A stretch of 52,863 bases of DNA from an uncultured Flavobacterium sp. (GCF_937967675.1 NZ_CALBSN010000068.1:1-52863), one strand, 5' to 3'. Positions 26,832-35,501 are shown, counted from the stretch's first letter. The notes: a model not told the origin generated them from the letters alone. Numbers and translations are program-made.

Positions 26832-26887
26832 GGTTGTTTTACTTTGTGGGCACGGATTGTAAATCCGCGCTATAGGGTAAATAGATT

Positions 26888-28009
26888 TTAGTAATATTCA
26901 ATTTCTCGTGTTCTTTTATAGCGTTCTTTGCCATCAACTAATTTAATAATTTCTGTCCAATTGTTTTTGGCGTCATATTTATATTTAAAATCAATTTTTT
27001 GAATTTCAATTTTTCCGTTGTCTTTTGTAATAAGCTTACCTGAAACTATTTTGTTATTTTTGTATGAATATTCTTTAATTATATTTGAATCAGAAATAGT
27101 ATCACTACAACAAAAATATTTAATTATTCTGTTTTGATTGTCATAAATATAATCATTAGATGAAATCATTCCTGATTCATAAATTGTTTTTACTGTTGTT
27201 TTATTCTTTTCATAATTATATAAAACTTGATGCAATAAAATAGGTTCTTTATAATTATTCTTATCAGAATAATTATATACTAATGATTTTAGAATTCTAT
27301 TTTTTTCATCATATTCATTAATTCTACTTTTGAAAACATTTGGAATAGAATCATGAACGCCATACGACCAATCTCCTTCTTCATTTTTACGCCAAGTTTC
27401 GGGTGTTTTTGTAGTTGTTGATTTTAATTTTCCGTTTTGATTATAATTATTGATGTATTCTGTTATGTTGCCTAATTCATCAATTTGTTTCACACTTATT
27501 ACTTTATTGTCTTCATATTGTTTTATTGTATGTTTAAAGTAGTCAGAGTCAAAACTTAAAGAAATAATATTTTCATTGGTAAACTCATCGAAATCTTCAT
27601 AATAATGGTTTTCAATTGAAACAGAATTGTTTGTAGAATCTATTTTTCTGATTACTCTGTTTTTTTTATCATACATGTAAGTTGTTGATTTATAAAACTC
27701 GTCTTTTTTTACAAACCAAGTATGTTTTAAAATGTTGCCATTTTCATTATAGTAACGTTCATAATTTTCATATCCAATATTACTCCCTGAAAATAAAATA
27801 TCATAAATATTGAGATTTAAACTATTTGGAATTAAAATCATGGAATCACTATATTCATCAATTTCTATTTGATATGGATTATCTTTATTACTAATATCAA
27901 AAACTTTTTCACGAACACGTTTAACCTTACCATATATAGAATCTATATTTGAAACTTGTGATTTTACAGTTGTAGTAATTAGCAAAACAATTAAAAAAGA
28001 AAATCTCAT
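26888..28009 (-). CDS. Secreted YD-repeat-like protein of unknown function
   Basis: This 373-residue protein has a signal peptide (MRFSFLIVLLITTTVKSQ). The body contains many short repeats of the type YDxxNRIxK: YMYDKKNRVIRK, NEYDEKNRILKS, YIYDNQNRIIKY, and KYKYDAKNNWTE near the C-terminus. These resemble the YD/RHS repeats that form beta-strand scaffolds, but there is no RHS toxin core or C-terminal toxin domain. The protein is probably periplasmic or surface exposed. It stands alone, bordered downstream by the repeat-rich spacer and upstream by the lpdA terminator. Confidence 0.6.
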   Translation of the reverse strand: MRFSFLIVLLITTTVKSQVSNIDSIYGKVKRVREKVFDISNKDNPYQIEIDEYSDSMILIPNSLNLNIYDILFSGSNIGYENYERYYNENGNILKHTWFVKKDEFYKSTTYMYDKKNRVIRKIDSTNNSVSIENHYYEDFDEFTNENIISLSFDSDYFKHTIKQYEDNKVISVKQIDELGNITEYINNYNQNGKLKSTTTKTPETWRKNEEGDWSYGVHDSIPNVFKSRINEYDEKNRILKSLVYNYSDKNNYKEPILLHQVLYNYEKNKTTVKTIYESGMISSNDYIYDNQNRIIKYFCCSDTISDSNIIKEYSYKNNKIVSGKLITKDNGKIEIQKIDFKYKYDAKNNWTEIIKLVDGKERYKRTREIEYY

Positions 28010-28036
28010 ATCATTTTTTTTATAACAGCAATATAA

Positions 28037-28070
28037 AAAAAAATCCTCAACAAGTTGTCAAGGATTTCTG
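28037..28070 (-). terminator. Terminator of lpdA
   Basis: AAATCCT (28041-28047) pairs with AGGATTT (28061-28067), with CAAC/GTTG pairing inside. On the minus strand a run of T follows the stem, 37 nt after the lpdA stop. Confidence 0.7.
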
Positions 28071-28103
28071 TATTTCTAAAATCTTTTTTCTTTATTCTAA
28101 AGA

Positions 28104-29492
28104 CTACAAGTGAATTACTTCACCGTAAGCATCAGCCACCGCTTCCATAACCGCTTCACTCATCGTTGGGTGAGGGTGAACTGCTTTTAAGATTTCGTGT
28201 CCTGTAGTTTCTAATTTACGAGCTACAACTGCTTCTGCAATCATATCGGTAACACCGGCACCAATCATGTGGCAACCTAACCATTCGCCGTATTTCGCAT
28301 CAAAAATTACTTTTACAAATCCGTCTGGAGTTCCAGCAGCTTTTGCTTTTCCTGAAGCTGAGAATGGAAATTTACCAATTTTCAATTCGTATCCTTTTTC
28401 TTTCGCTTGTTTTTCAGTCATACCCACAGAAGCAATTTCTGGAGTAGCATACGTACAACCTGGAATGTTTCCGTAATCTAATGGCTCAACGTGTAAACCT
28501 GCGATTTTCTCCACACACAAAATACCTTCTGCAGAAGCCACGTGAGCTAAAGCTTGTCCAGGAGTTACATCACCGATAGCGTAGTAACCTGGAACGTTAG
28601 TTTGGTAATATGCGTTTACTAAGATTTTATCTCTATCGGTAGCAATACCTGTTTCTTCTAATCCGATGTTTTCGATGTTGGTTTTAATTCCAACCGCTGA
28701 TAATAAGATATCCGCTTCTAAAACTTCTTCTCCTTTTGCTGTTTTAACGAATGCTTTTACGCCGTTTCCAGAAGTATCAATTCTTTCCACAGAAGAATTC
28801 GTCATTACGTTGATTCCTGCCTTTTTCAACGAACGCTCAAATTGTTTTGAGATGTCTTCGTCTTCCACTGGAACTACGTTTGGCATGAATTCAACAATTG
28901 TAACTTCAGTTCCCATAGCATTGTAGAAATGAGCAAACTCAACTCCAATCGCACCCGAACCTACAACAATCATTTTCTTTGGTTGCTCAGGTAATGTCAT
29001 TGCTTGGCGATATCCGATTACTTTTTTACCATCTTGCGGTAAGTTTGGTAATTCGCGAGAACGTGCTCCAGTTGCAATGATGATATGATCTGCTGAATAT
29101 TCAGTAACTTTTCCGTCAGCAGCAGTAACGTCAACTTTTTTACCTGGTTTTACTTTTCCAAAACCATCAATAACGTCGATTTTATTTTTCTTCATTAAGA
29201 ATTGAACTCCTTTGCTCATTCCTTCTGCAACCGAACGCGAACGTGCAATTACAGCATTGAAGTCTTTATCAAATTCTTTAACGGTTAATCCGTAATCTGA
29301 AGCATGTTTTAGGTAATCAAAAACTTGAGCTGATTTTAATAATGCTTTCGTTGGAATACAACCCCAATTCAAACAAATTCCACCCAAATTTTCTTTTTCG
29401 ATAACGGCTACTTTGAAGCCTAATTGTGATGCTCTAATAGCAGTTACATAACCACCAGGACCACTTCCTAAAACTATGATATCGTATTTCAT
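28104..29492 (-). CDS. lpdA: Dihydrolipoyl dehydrogenase (E3)
   Basis: This 462-residue flavoprotein regenerates lipoamide in 2-oxoacid dehydrogenase and glycine cleavage complexes. The FAD-binding GSGPGGYVTAIRA lies at residues 9-21. The redox-active disulfide is Cys40/Cys45 in GGICLNWGCIPTKALL. The NAD-binding fingerprint is VVGSGAIGVEFAHFY, the second FAD motif is YYAIGDVTPGQALAHVA, and the catalytic His441/Glu446 pair is in HPHPTMSEAV. Everything needed for activity is present. It may serve the E1 enzyme at the left edge of the window, though it is not in an operon with other complex genes. Confidence 0.93.
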   Translation of the reverse strand: MKYDIIVLGSGPGGYVTAIRASQLGFKVAVIEKENLGGICLNWGCIPTKALLKSAQVFDYLKHASDYGLTVKEFDKDFNAVIARSRSVAEGMSKGVQFLMKKNKIDVIDGFGKVKPGKKVDVTAADGKVTEYSADHIIIATGARSRELPNLPQDGKKVIGYRQAMTLPEQPKKMIVVGSGAIGVEFAHFYNAMGTEVTIVEFMPNVVPVEDEDISKQFERSLKKAGINVMTNSSVERIDTSGNGVKAFVKTAKGEEVLEADILLSAVGIKTNIENIGLEETGIATDRDKILVNAYYQTNVPGYYAIGDVTPGQALAHVASAEGILCVEKIAGLHVEPLDYGNIPGCTYATPEIASVGMTEKQAKEKGYELKIGKFPFSASGKAKAAGTPDGFVKVIFDAKYGEWLGCHMIGAGVTDMIAEAVVARKLETTGHEILKAVHPHPTMSEAVMEAVADAYGEVIHL

Positions 29493-29732
29493 TTTTTATA
29501 AAGTATTTCAGTTTTATTTATAAGTTGCGAATTTAAGGAAATAAAATTAAATAAACTTCAAAATTCAAATTCCAAAATTCAAATAAATTATAAATTCGGA
29601 AACACAGATTTAAGAAATTTTAAAAATTACTGAAATTTCTTAAATCTGTGTTCCAAAGAAAAAATGCTAGTTCAAGAGATGCTTAGCAGCATGACAAACT
29701 GTGACTGAGACTGAATACTGCGACTATTAAAA
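29493..29732. repeat. lpdA-ABC exporter spacer with a long inverted repeat
   Basis: 29598-29620 and 29633-29654 form an inverted repeat of about 22 bp (one extra A in the left arm) around a 12-nt loop; each arm contains ACAGATTTAAGAAATTT or its complement. 29694-29727 carries a run related, in reverse complement, to the CAGT-rich repeats at 32311 and 32929. CGAATTTA (29528-29535) reads TAAATTCG on the minus strand and could be the lpdA -7 box, with TTTG 23 nt further upstream. Confidence 0.65.
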
Positions 29733-31553
29733 CTATTCAACCTCCACAGCAAACTGCGAATCGTATAATTTCTTATAATAACCATTTGGCTTATTCACCA
29801 ATTCGCTGTGTTTTCCGAATTCAACGATTTGGCCTTTATCCATAACGATGATTTTACTCGCGTTGATAACGGTTGCTAATCGGTGAGCGATAACGATAGA
29901 AGTTCTATCTTTTGTAATGGTTTCGGTAGCTTTTTGAATCAATTCTTCTGAATGCGTATCGATTGACGAAGTAGCTTCATCCAAAATCAAAATACTTGGA
30001 TTACTCACGTATGCTCTCAAAAAGGCAATCAATTGGCGTTGTCCCGAAGAAAGCATCACACCACGTTCTTTTACGTTATAATCGTAGCCTTCAGGTAAAG
30101 ACATGATGAAATCGTGCACACCAATTTTCTTAGCGGCTTTGATTACATCTTCTCTAGTAATTGCGTCGTTATGAAGTGTAATGTTGTTGTAAATGGTATC
30201 AGCAAATAAGAATACATCTTGCAACACAATAGCAATTTGCTTGCGAAGACTTTCTAAAGTGTATTCGTTAATATTACGATTATCAATCGTGATTTCACCC
30301 GAATCAATTTCGTAAAAACGATTCAATAAATTGATAATGGTCGATTTTCCAGCACCGGTGCTTCCCACAATAGCAATAGTTTCACCGGGTTGGACTTCTA
30401 AATTGATGCCTTTTAAAACTTCTTCGTTTTTAATATAACTAAAACGAACGTCTTTCAATTGAATCAAACCTTTAAAATGCGTTGCTTCGACTGTTCCGTT
30501 ATCTTGAACGTTTTCTTCTTTTTCTAGAATTTCGAATACTCTATCGGCAGCAACTATACCCATTTGCATTACATTAAATTTGTCCGCAATTTGACGTAAT
30601 GGGTTATAAAGCATGGAAATATACATATTGAAGGCAACTAATTGCCCAATTGAAGTGTCTGCATCTCCGTTAATAATCCACAAAGCACCAAAATACACAA
30701 CTAATCCAATGCTAATGTTTGAAATTATATCGGCAATAGGGAAGAAGATGGAGTTGTATAAAATGTTTTTCAACCATGCTACGTTGTGTTTCTGATTGAT
30801 TTCTTTGAACTTCTCTAATTCAATTGCTTCTCTGTTGAATAATTGCACGATTTTCATTCCGGTTAATCGCTCTTGAACAAAAGTATTTAAGTTAGCTACT
30901 TCGTTTCGAACTTCATTAAAAGCGACTTTCATTTTTCGGTTAAAAATGTTTGTAGCTAATAAGATAACTGGCATGATAACGAGCACAATTCCTGTAATTT
31001 TCCAATTCACGACAAGCATGAAAATAATTACAATTATCATTTTTAATACATCACTGATAATCATAAATAAACCTTGACTGAAGATACTTGCAATGGATTC
31101 GATATCGGAAACCGAACGCGTAACTAATTTCCCAACCGGTTCATTATCAAAATACTTCATTTTGAATGAATTGATGTGATTATAAAGTTTATTTCGTAAA
31201 TCTTTAATTACATCTTGTCCTAACCAATTGGCTATATAACTGAAGTAAAATTGTGAAATCGCTTCTAATAAAAGCGCCACAAACATTATAACTACTAATA
31301 TTTTAAGATTAGAAAAATTATCGTTTCCAGGGAAAATGGAAAGCATTAAACCTTCAAAATATTGCTGAATTACGTTTGTTTCTTTTTTAACTTCAATTAG
31401 ATAATTGTCAATAGTAAAATTTAACAAAAATGGTCTAAAAGCACTAATAATCGCTAAGGTTACAGCCCAAAAACACACAAAGAATAACTTTCCTTGGTGC
31501 GGTTTTGCATAAACTAGCAATTTATTAAACGACGATTTTTTTGTTTTACTCAT
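29733..31553 (-). CDS. ABC exporter (MsbA-like, fused permease and ATPase)
   Basis: This 606-residue half-transporter has a six-helix membrane domain (about 20-330) and a nucleotide-binding domain (about 360-600). Motifs are Walker A GSTGAGKST, Q-loop IVLQDVFLFADTIYNNI, signature LSSGQRQLIAFLRA, Walker B ILILDEATSSID and switch VIAHRLATV. The layout fits the lipid A/multidrug exporter group; the substrate is not determinable. The start codon overlaps the end of truA by 8 nt, so the two are translationally coupled. Confidence 0.88.
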   Translation of the reverse strand: MSKTKKSSFNKLLVYAKPHQGKLFFVCFWAVTLAIISAFRPFLLNFTIDNYLIEVKKETNVIQQYFEGLMLSIFPGNDNFSNLKILVVIMFVALLLEAISQFYFSYIANWLGQDVIKDLRNKLYNHINSFKMKYFDNEPVGKLVTRSVSDIESIASIFSQGLFMIISDVLKMIIVIIFMLVVNWKITGIVLVIMPVILLATNIFNRKMKVAFNEVRNEVANLNTFVQERLTGMKIVQLFNREAIELEKFKEINQKHNVAWLKNILYNSIFFPIADIISNISIGLVVYFGALWIINGDADTSIGQLVAFNMYISMLYNPLRQIADKFNVMQMGIVAADRVFEILEKEENVQDNGTVEATHFKGLIQLKDVRFSYIKNEEVLKGINLEVQPGETIAIVGSTGAGKSTIINLLNRFYEIDSGEITIDNRNINEYTLESLRKQIAIVLQDVFLFADTIYNNITLHNDAITREDVIKAAKKIGVHDFIMSLPEGYDYNVKERGVMLSSGQRQLIAFLRAYVSNPSILILDEATSSIDTHSEELIQKATETITKDRTSIVIAHRLATVINASKIIVMDKGQIVEFGKHSELVNKPNGYYKKLYDSQFAVEVE

Positions 31554-32304
31554 TAATTTTTTCTCTTTCTTTTATGTAAGGATACCTAACATTCACCAAA
31601 TACAATCCATGTGCAGGAACTGAAAATCCGGCTTTTCCTCTGTTTTTACTTTCGATAATGGTGCGTAAATCAGCGACTTCAATTTTTCCTAGACCGATAT
31701 TTACCATAGTTCCCACAATCGCTCTTACCATGTTGCGCAAAAATCGATCGGCAGTGATGGTAAAGATAAGCTGATTTCCTGATTGTTTCCAATGCGCTTC
31801 CGTAATTTTACAATTAAACGTATTTACATCGGTATGTACTTTCGAAAAACATTCAAAATCAATGTATTCAAACAAAATTTTACAAGCTTCATTCATTTTC
31901 TCAAAATCCAAATGATGCGAATGATACCAACTTCCATCGGTAATAAACGCATCTTTAAATGTGTGCATGTAATATTCGTAAGTTCTCGAACTCGCATCAA
32001 AACGCGCATGCGCATCATCAGCTACTTTAAAAATTCGATACACTACAATCGACGGCGGTAAAAATGAATTCAATTTGTGTGACCAATAGTCGGAATCCAA
32101 TTCCAATTCGGTATCAAAATGCGCATACATTTGTTTAGCATGCACGCCCGAATCGGTTCTTCCGGCACCTACAATTGCTATATTTTCTCTGAAAAGGGTA
32201 GAAAGCGCCTTTTCCAAAGTTTCCTGTACCGAAGCGGCGTCAGGCTGACTCTGAAATCCGTGGAAGTTTTTTCCGTTGTAGGCAAATTCTATGAAATATC
32301 TCAA
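31546..32304 (-). CDS. truA: tRNA pseudouridine synthase A
   Basis: This 252-residue enzyme makes pseudouridine at positions 38-40 in the anticodon stem-loop. The catalytic Asp51 is in VGAGRTDSGVHAKQMYAHFD, the family signature. Further conserved motifs are DAHARFDASSRTYEYY, ECFSKVHTDVNTF and RFLRNMVRAIVGTMVNIG. Length and start are normal. It is the first gene of a two-gene unit with the ABC exporter. Confidence 0.92.
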   Translation of the reverse strand: MRYFIEFAYNGKNFHGFQSQPDAASVQETLEKALSTLFRENIAIVGAGRTDSGVHAKQMYAHFDTELELDSDYWSHKLNSFLPPSIVVYRIFKVADDAHARFDASSRTYEYYMHTFKDAFITDGSWYHSHHLDFEKMNEACKILFEYIDFECFSKVHTDVNTFNCKITEAHWKQSGNQLIFTITADRFLRNMVRAIVGTMVNIGLGKIEVADLRTIIESKNRGKAGFSVPAHGLYLVNVRYPYIKEREKINE

Positions 32305-32345
32305 AATATAGTGGTCAGTGTTCAGTAATTAGTGTTCAGTTTTTC
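32305..32345. repeat. CAGT-rich short repeats upstream of truA
   Basis: The spacer carries GTGGTCAGTGTTCAGTAATT followed by AGTGTTCAGT, that is three TCAGT/TTAGT units in about 30 nt. Related runs lie at 32929-32957 and, inverted, at 29694-29727. Confidence 0.5.
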
Positions 32346-32422
32346 TAGATAGCTTGCAAATTTACAAAATTCAAAGGCAATGACAATTTCAAATATTAAT
32401 AATAAAAACTTAATTTTGTCTT

Positions 32423-32917
32423 ATGAAGAAAATTCTGTTGTTATCCGATACGCACAGTCACATTGATGACGCCATTTTGAAATACGTCAACCAAGCCGAT
32501 GAAGTGTGGCACGCGGGCGATATTGGGAATTTAGAAGTCACTGACACAATTAAAAAACTAAAACCACTTCGCGCTGTTTACGGAAACATCGACGATGAAA
32601 AAGCACGTTTAGAATTTCCATTAAACAATCGATTTTTCTGTGAAGGTGTAGATGTTTGGATTACACATATTGGCGGTTATCCCGATAAATACAATCAAGC
32701 AATTCGTGCCGAAATCACAAAGAATCCTCCGAAATTATTTATATGCGGTCATTCTCACATATTAAAAGTACAATTTGATAAGAAGTTGAATTTATTACAC
32801 ATGAATCCAGGAGCTTGTGGAAAATATGGTTTTCATCAAGTTAGAACCATGTTGCGTTTTGAAATCGATGGCGATAAAATCCAGAGTTTGGAAGTGATTG
32901 AACTAGGGAAGAAATAG
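32423..32917 (+). CDS. Metallophosphoesterase, YfcE/MJ0936 family
   Basis: This 164-residue protein carries the complete calcineurin-like set: LLLSDTHSH (Asp9, His11), WHAGDIGN, VYGNIDD, ITHIGG and FICGHSHILKV. The small size and MNPGACGKYG motif place it in the YfcE/MJ0936 group of phosphodiesterases active on model substrates; the physiological substrate is unknown. TAATTTTG (32411-32418) is an exact -7 match just 4 nt before the ATG, so if used the mRNA would be essentially leaderless. Confidence 0.88.
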   Translation: MKKILLLSDTHSHIDDAILKYVNQADEVWHAGDIGNLEVTDTIKKLKPLRAVYGNIDDEKARLEFPLNNRFFCEGVDVWITHIGGYPDKYNQAIRAEITKNPPKLFICGHSHILKVQFDKKLNLLHMNPGACGKYGFHQVRTMLRFEIDGDKIQSLEVIELGKK

Positions 32918-32928
32918 TCTTAATTATT

Positions 32929-32996
32929 CAGTCGCAGTTTTCAGTCACAGTGTTCAGTTTAAATAAAAAAATCCGAAACTTTCGAATCGGATTTTT
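32929..32996. terminator. Repeat run and bidirectional terminator after the metallophosphoesterase gene
   Basis: 32929-32957 is a CAGT-rich run (CAGTCGCAGTTTTCAGTCAC and onwards). Then AAAATCCGA (32968-32976) and TCGGATTTT (32987-32995) form a perfect 9-bp stem flanked by A- and T-tracts, between converging genes. Confidence 0.75.
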
Positions 32997-33024
32997 AACG
33001 CACTAATAAACTAAGATGATAGGT

Positions 33025-33435
33025 TTATCGTAATCGATCAACAGATTTTACGAGATCTTCGTCCTTTTTTATTGCCTTGTTGGCCAAGACTAATAAAACG
33101 ATAGAAATTGCAGGAAGAAACATCCCAATACCCTTCTCAGAAACTTGAGTTTCTCCGGATAAGTTTAGCGAGCGATACACAAAAAATCCTAGTAAAATAA
33201 AGTTAAATATCATGTTCAATCTGTTTAAAACAAATTGATGTTGTCTCTTTTTAAAATTGATTATACTAAAAATTGCTAATAAAGCTGATACTACAAAAAA
33301 CACTATATATAATAAAGAAGAGGTAAAAAACACTTCTTTTTTATCGGTTGTTGTCCATAAAGAAAACACAAAAGGCAAAGCGCCCATCGCAATTGCGCTG
33401 ATAGCCATGTAAACCGTTTGAATTCTTTGTATCAT
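33025..33435 (-). CDS. DUF4293 family membrane protein
   Basis: The start is ATG 33435 (MIQRIQTVYMAISAIAMGALPFV), giving 136 residues; a TTG at 33456 is in frame but unlikely. There are four hydrophobic helices: about 8-24, 40-58, 70-86 and 98-116. The opening MIQRIQT and four-helix layout match the Bacteroidota DUF4293 family, whose function is unknown. It lies divergently from rho. CAAAAATA (33454-33461) gives TATTTTTG on the minus strand, a likely -7 box. Confidence 0.75.
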   Translation of the reverse strand: MIQRIQTVYMAISAIAMGALPFVFSLWTTTDKKEVFFTSSLLYIVFFVVSALLAIFSIINFKKRQHQFVLNRLNMIFNFILLGFFVYRSLNLSGETQVSEKGIGMFLPAISIVLLVLANKAIKKDEDLVKSVDRLR

Positions 33436-33524
33436 TTTGATGTATTTATGGAACAAAAATAGTATTTCTTTTCAATAAAAACTATTGCTATATTCAAATT
33501 TATTCGTATTATTGCACTGTATTA

Positions 33525-33548
33525 GTCGTAAGTACTTCATTCTACGAC
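33525..33548 (+). other. Small hairpin in the rho leader region
   Basis: GTCGTA (33525-33530) and TACGAC (33543-33548) form a 6-bp stem with a 12-nt loop, about 70 nt before the rho start codon. Many bacteria autoregulate rho through its leader, so this may matter, but the stem is short. Confidence 0.25.
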
Positions 33549-33620
33549 ACCTTACACTTCAAAAAAAATCTATCATTTTTTTATTTTAACTCAATCAACA
33601 ATTTTATTCAACTTATATCC

Positions 33621-35399
33621 ATGTTTGATATTGAAGTATTAAAGGAGATGAAACTCTCTGATTTGCAAGAGATTGCAAAAGTAGCTAAAATCAATAAATA
33701 CCGCTCCTTAAAAAAAGACGATTTGGTATACATGATTTTAGATTTGCAAGCAGCAAAACCTGAAGTTATTAAATCAGATTTAGCTCCTGAATCAACAGCT
33801 GAAAAGCCTAAAGAAAAAAGAGCGCGAATTGTTCCTAAAAAAGAAGTTAGCCAAGCGCCAAAAATCAAAAAAGATTTGTTTTCGAAACCTTTGAAAGATT
33901 TACCAGAAGAAATTATTCCGGTTACAACTGAAAAAGTTGAAGAAGAAATTAAAGTTACAGAAAATAGAGAGCTAGCTCCAAAACGTAATGAGAAGTTACC
34001 TCGTAAAGAGTTTAAAAATAAACAATCTTTACCCGATACAAAAAAAGAAGTAACAACTTCAGAAGAAAAAGCAACTACCGAAGCTGTTGCCACCGAAACT
34101 ACTCCAAAAGAAAAGACACAGCCTAAAAATCCAAATTACAAGGCCAATCAAAATAATCCCAACCATCCTGATTATAAAAAGAACGTTGCAACTGAAGCTA
34201 CAAATGGTACTAATGGGAACGTTAATAAAAATCAAAACCAGCATCCAAACAAAAAGCAAAACTTCAGAGAACCTGATTATGAGTTCGACGGAATTATTGA
34301 AAGTGAAGGCGTTTTAGAAATGATGCCAGATGGTTATGGATTTTTGCGTTCGTCAGATTACAACTATTTAGCTTCACCAGATGATATTTATTTATCAACG
34401 TCTCAAATTCGTTTGTTCGGATTAAAAACAGGGGATACCGTAAAAGGAGTAGTGCGTCCACCGAAAGAAGGTGAAAAATATTTTCCATTAGTAAAAGTAT
34501 TAAAAATCAATGGACATGACCCACAAGTGGTGCGTGACAGAATTGCTTTTGATCATTTAACGCCTATTTTTCCAAAGGAAAAATTCAATTTAGCGGAACG
34601 CAGTAGCACAATTTCGACTCGTATTATCGATTTATTTTCGCCAATTGGAAAAGGACAACGGGGTATGATTGTAGCCCAACCAAAAACGGGTAAAACCATG
34701 TTGTTGAAAGATGTTGCAAATGCTATTGCAGCTAATCATCCAGAAGTTTATTTAATTGTTTTGTTAATTGATGAACGTCCAGAAGAGGTAACCGATATGC
34801 AACGTAGCGTTCGAGGTGAAGTAATTGCTTCTACTTTCGACAGAGAGCCACAAGAGCACGTTAAGATTGCCAATATTGTTTTAGAAAAAGCAAAACGTTT
34901 AGTAGAATGTGGTCACGATGTAGTGATTTTATTAGACTCGATTACACGTTTAGCAAGAGCATACAATACAGTTCAACCAGCATCAGGAAAAGTATTGAGT
35001 GGTGGTGTTGATGCGAATGCGTTACAAAAACCAAAACGTTTCTTTGGAGCGGCTCGTAATGTAGAAAACGGTGGTTCGTTAAGTATCATCGCAACTGCAT
35101 TGACAGAAACCGGTTCTAAAATGGACGAAGTAATCTTCGAAGAATTTAAAGGAACTGGTAACATGGAATTACAGTTGGACAGAAGAATTGCCAACAAACG
35201 TATTTTCCCTGCAATCGACTTGGTTTCTTCAAGTACACGTCGCGACGATTTGTTATTAGATGAAAACACCATTCAAAGAATGTGGATTATGCGTAAATAC
35301 TTAGCCGATATGAACCCAGTAGAAGCTATGGATTTCATTCATGACCGTTTCAAGAAAACCAGAAACAACGAAGAATTCTTAATTTCGATGAATGAATAA
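33621..35399 (+). CDS. rho: Transcription termination factor Rho with long disordered insert
   Basis: This 592-residue protein has the Rho N-terminal helical domain (about 1-42; LKEMKLSDLQEIAKVAKINKYRSL). A low-complexity linker of roughly 175 residues follows (about 45-218), basic and acidic at first, then very rich in Asn, Lys and Gln (about 165-215; PNYKANQNNPNHPDYK). The cold-shock RNA-binding domain starts near 222 (FDGIIESEGVLEMMPDGYGFLRS). The ATPase core has Walker A AQPKTGKT (352-359), LIDERPEEVTDMQRSV, LLDSITRLARAYN and GSLSIIATALTETGSKMD. The hexameric helicase terminates untranslated transcripts. Such inserts are known in Bacteroidota Rho, including Bacteroides. Confidence 0.95.
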   Translation: MFDIEVLKEMKLSDLQEIAKVAKINKYRSLKKDDLVYMILDLQAAKPEVIKSDLAPESTAEKPKEKRARIVPKKEVSQAPKIKKDLFSKPLKDLPEEIIPVTTEKVEEEIKVTENRELAPKRNEKLPRKEFKNKQSLPDTKKEVTTSEEKATTEAVATETTPKEKTQPKNPNYKANQNNPNHPDYKKNVATEATNGTNGNVNKNQNQHPNKKQNFREPDYEFDGIIESEGVLEMMPDGYGFLRSSDYNYLASPDDIYLSTSQIRLFGLKTGDTVKGVVRPPKEGEKYFPLVKVLKINGHDPQVVRDRIAFDHLTPIFPKEKFNLAERSSTISTRIIDLFSPIGKGQRGMIVAQPKTGKTMLLKDVANAIAANHPEVYLIVLLIDERPEEVTDMQRSVRGEVIASTFDREPQEHVKIANIVLEKAKRLVECGHDVVILLDSITRLARAYNTVQPASGKVLSGGVDANALQKPKRFFGAARNVENGGSLSIIATALTETGSKMDEVIFEEFKGTGNMELQLDRRIANKRIFPAIDLVSSSTRRDDLLLDENTIQRMWIMRKYLADMNPVEAMDFIHDRFKKTRNNEEFLISMNE

Positions 35400-35405
35400 A
35401 AATAG

Positions 35406-35433
35406 AAACTCCGATGAAAATCGGAGTTTTTTT
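35406..35433 (+). terminator. Intrinsic terminator of rho
   Basis: AAACTCCGAT (35406-35415) and ATCGGAGTTT (35420-35429) are perfect complements with a GAAA loop, followed by T residues, just after the rho stop. Confidence 0.85.
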
Positions 35434-35458
35434 ATGGGTTTATTTTTGATATTTTTTT

Positions 35459-35470
35459 GCTAACGTTAGC
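35459..35470. repeat. 12-bp palindrome GCTAACGTTAGC
   Basis: This perfect palindrome lies 31 nt after the stop codon of the minus-strand lipoprotein gene. Its CTAAC/GTTAG halves recur after the stop codons of accessory genes at 48875 and 52015. Confidence 0.6.
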
Positions 35471-35501
35471 TTGATACTAGTGAAAGATTGAGTTAAAAAA
35501 A

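Larger units (their letters stand above)
26465..26887. repeat. 423-bp intergenic region with a direct repeat pair and an 18-bp palindrome
   Basis: No gene is seen. CCGACTTGTGGTGGAGT occurs at 26544-26560 and again at 26807-26823. In both copies a GGATTGTAAAT segment follows (about 26578 and 26854). The second copy folds into two good hairpins; in the first, both stems have decayed (GTGGG for GTCGG). Between them lies the perfect palindrome AATTTCCCTAGGGAAATT (26658-26675) and a half-copy CCTTAGGGAAA (26707-26717). Confidence 0.7.
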
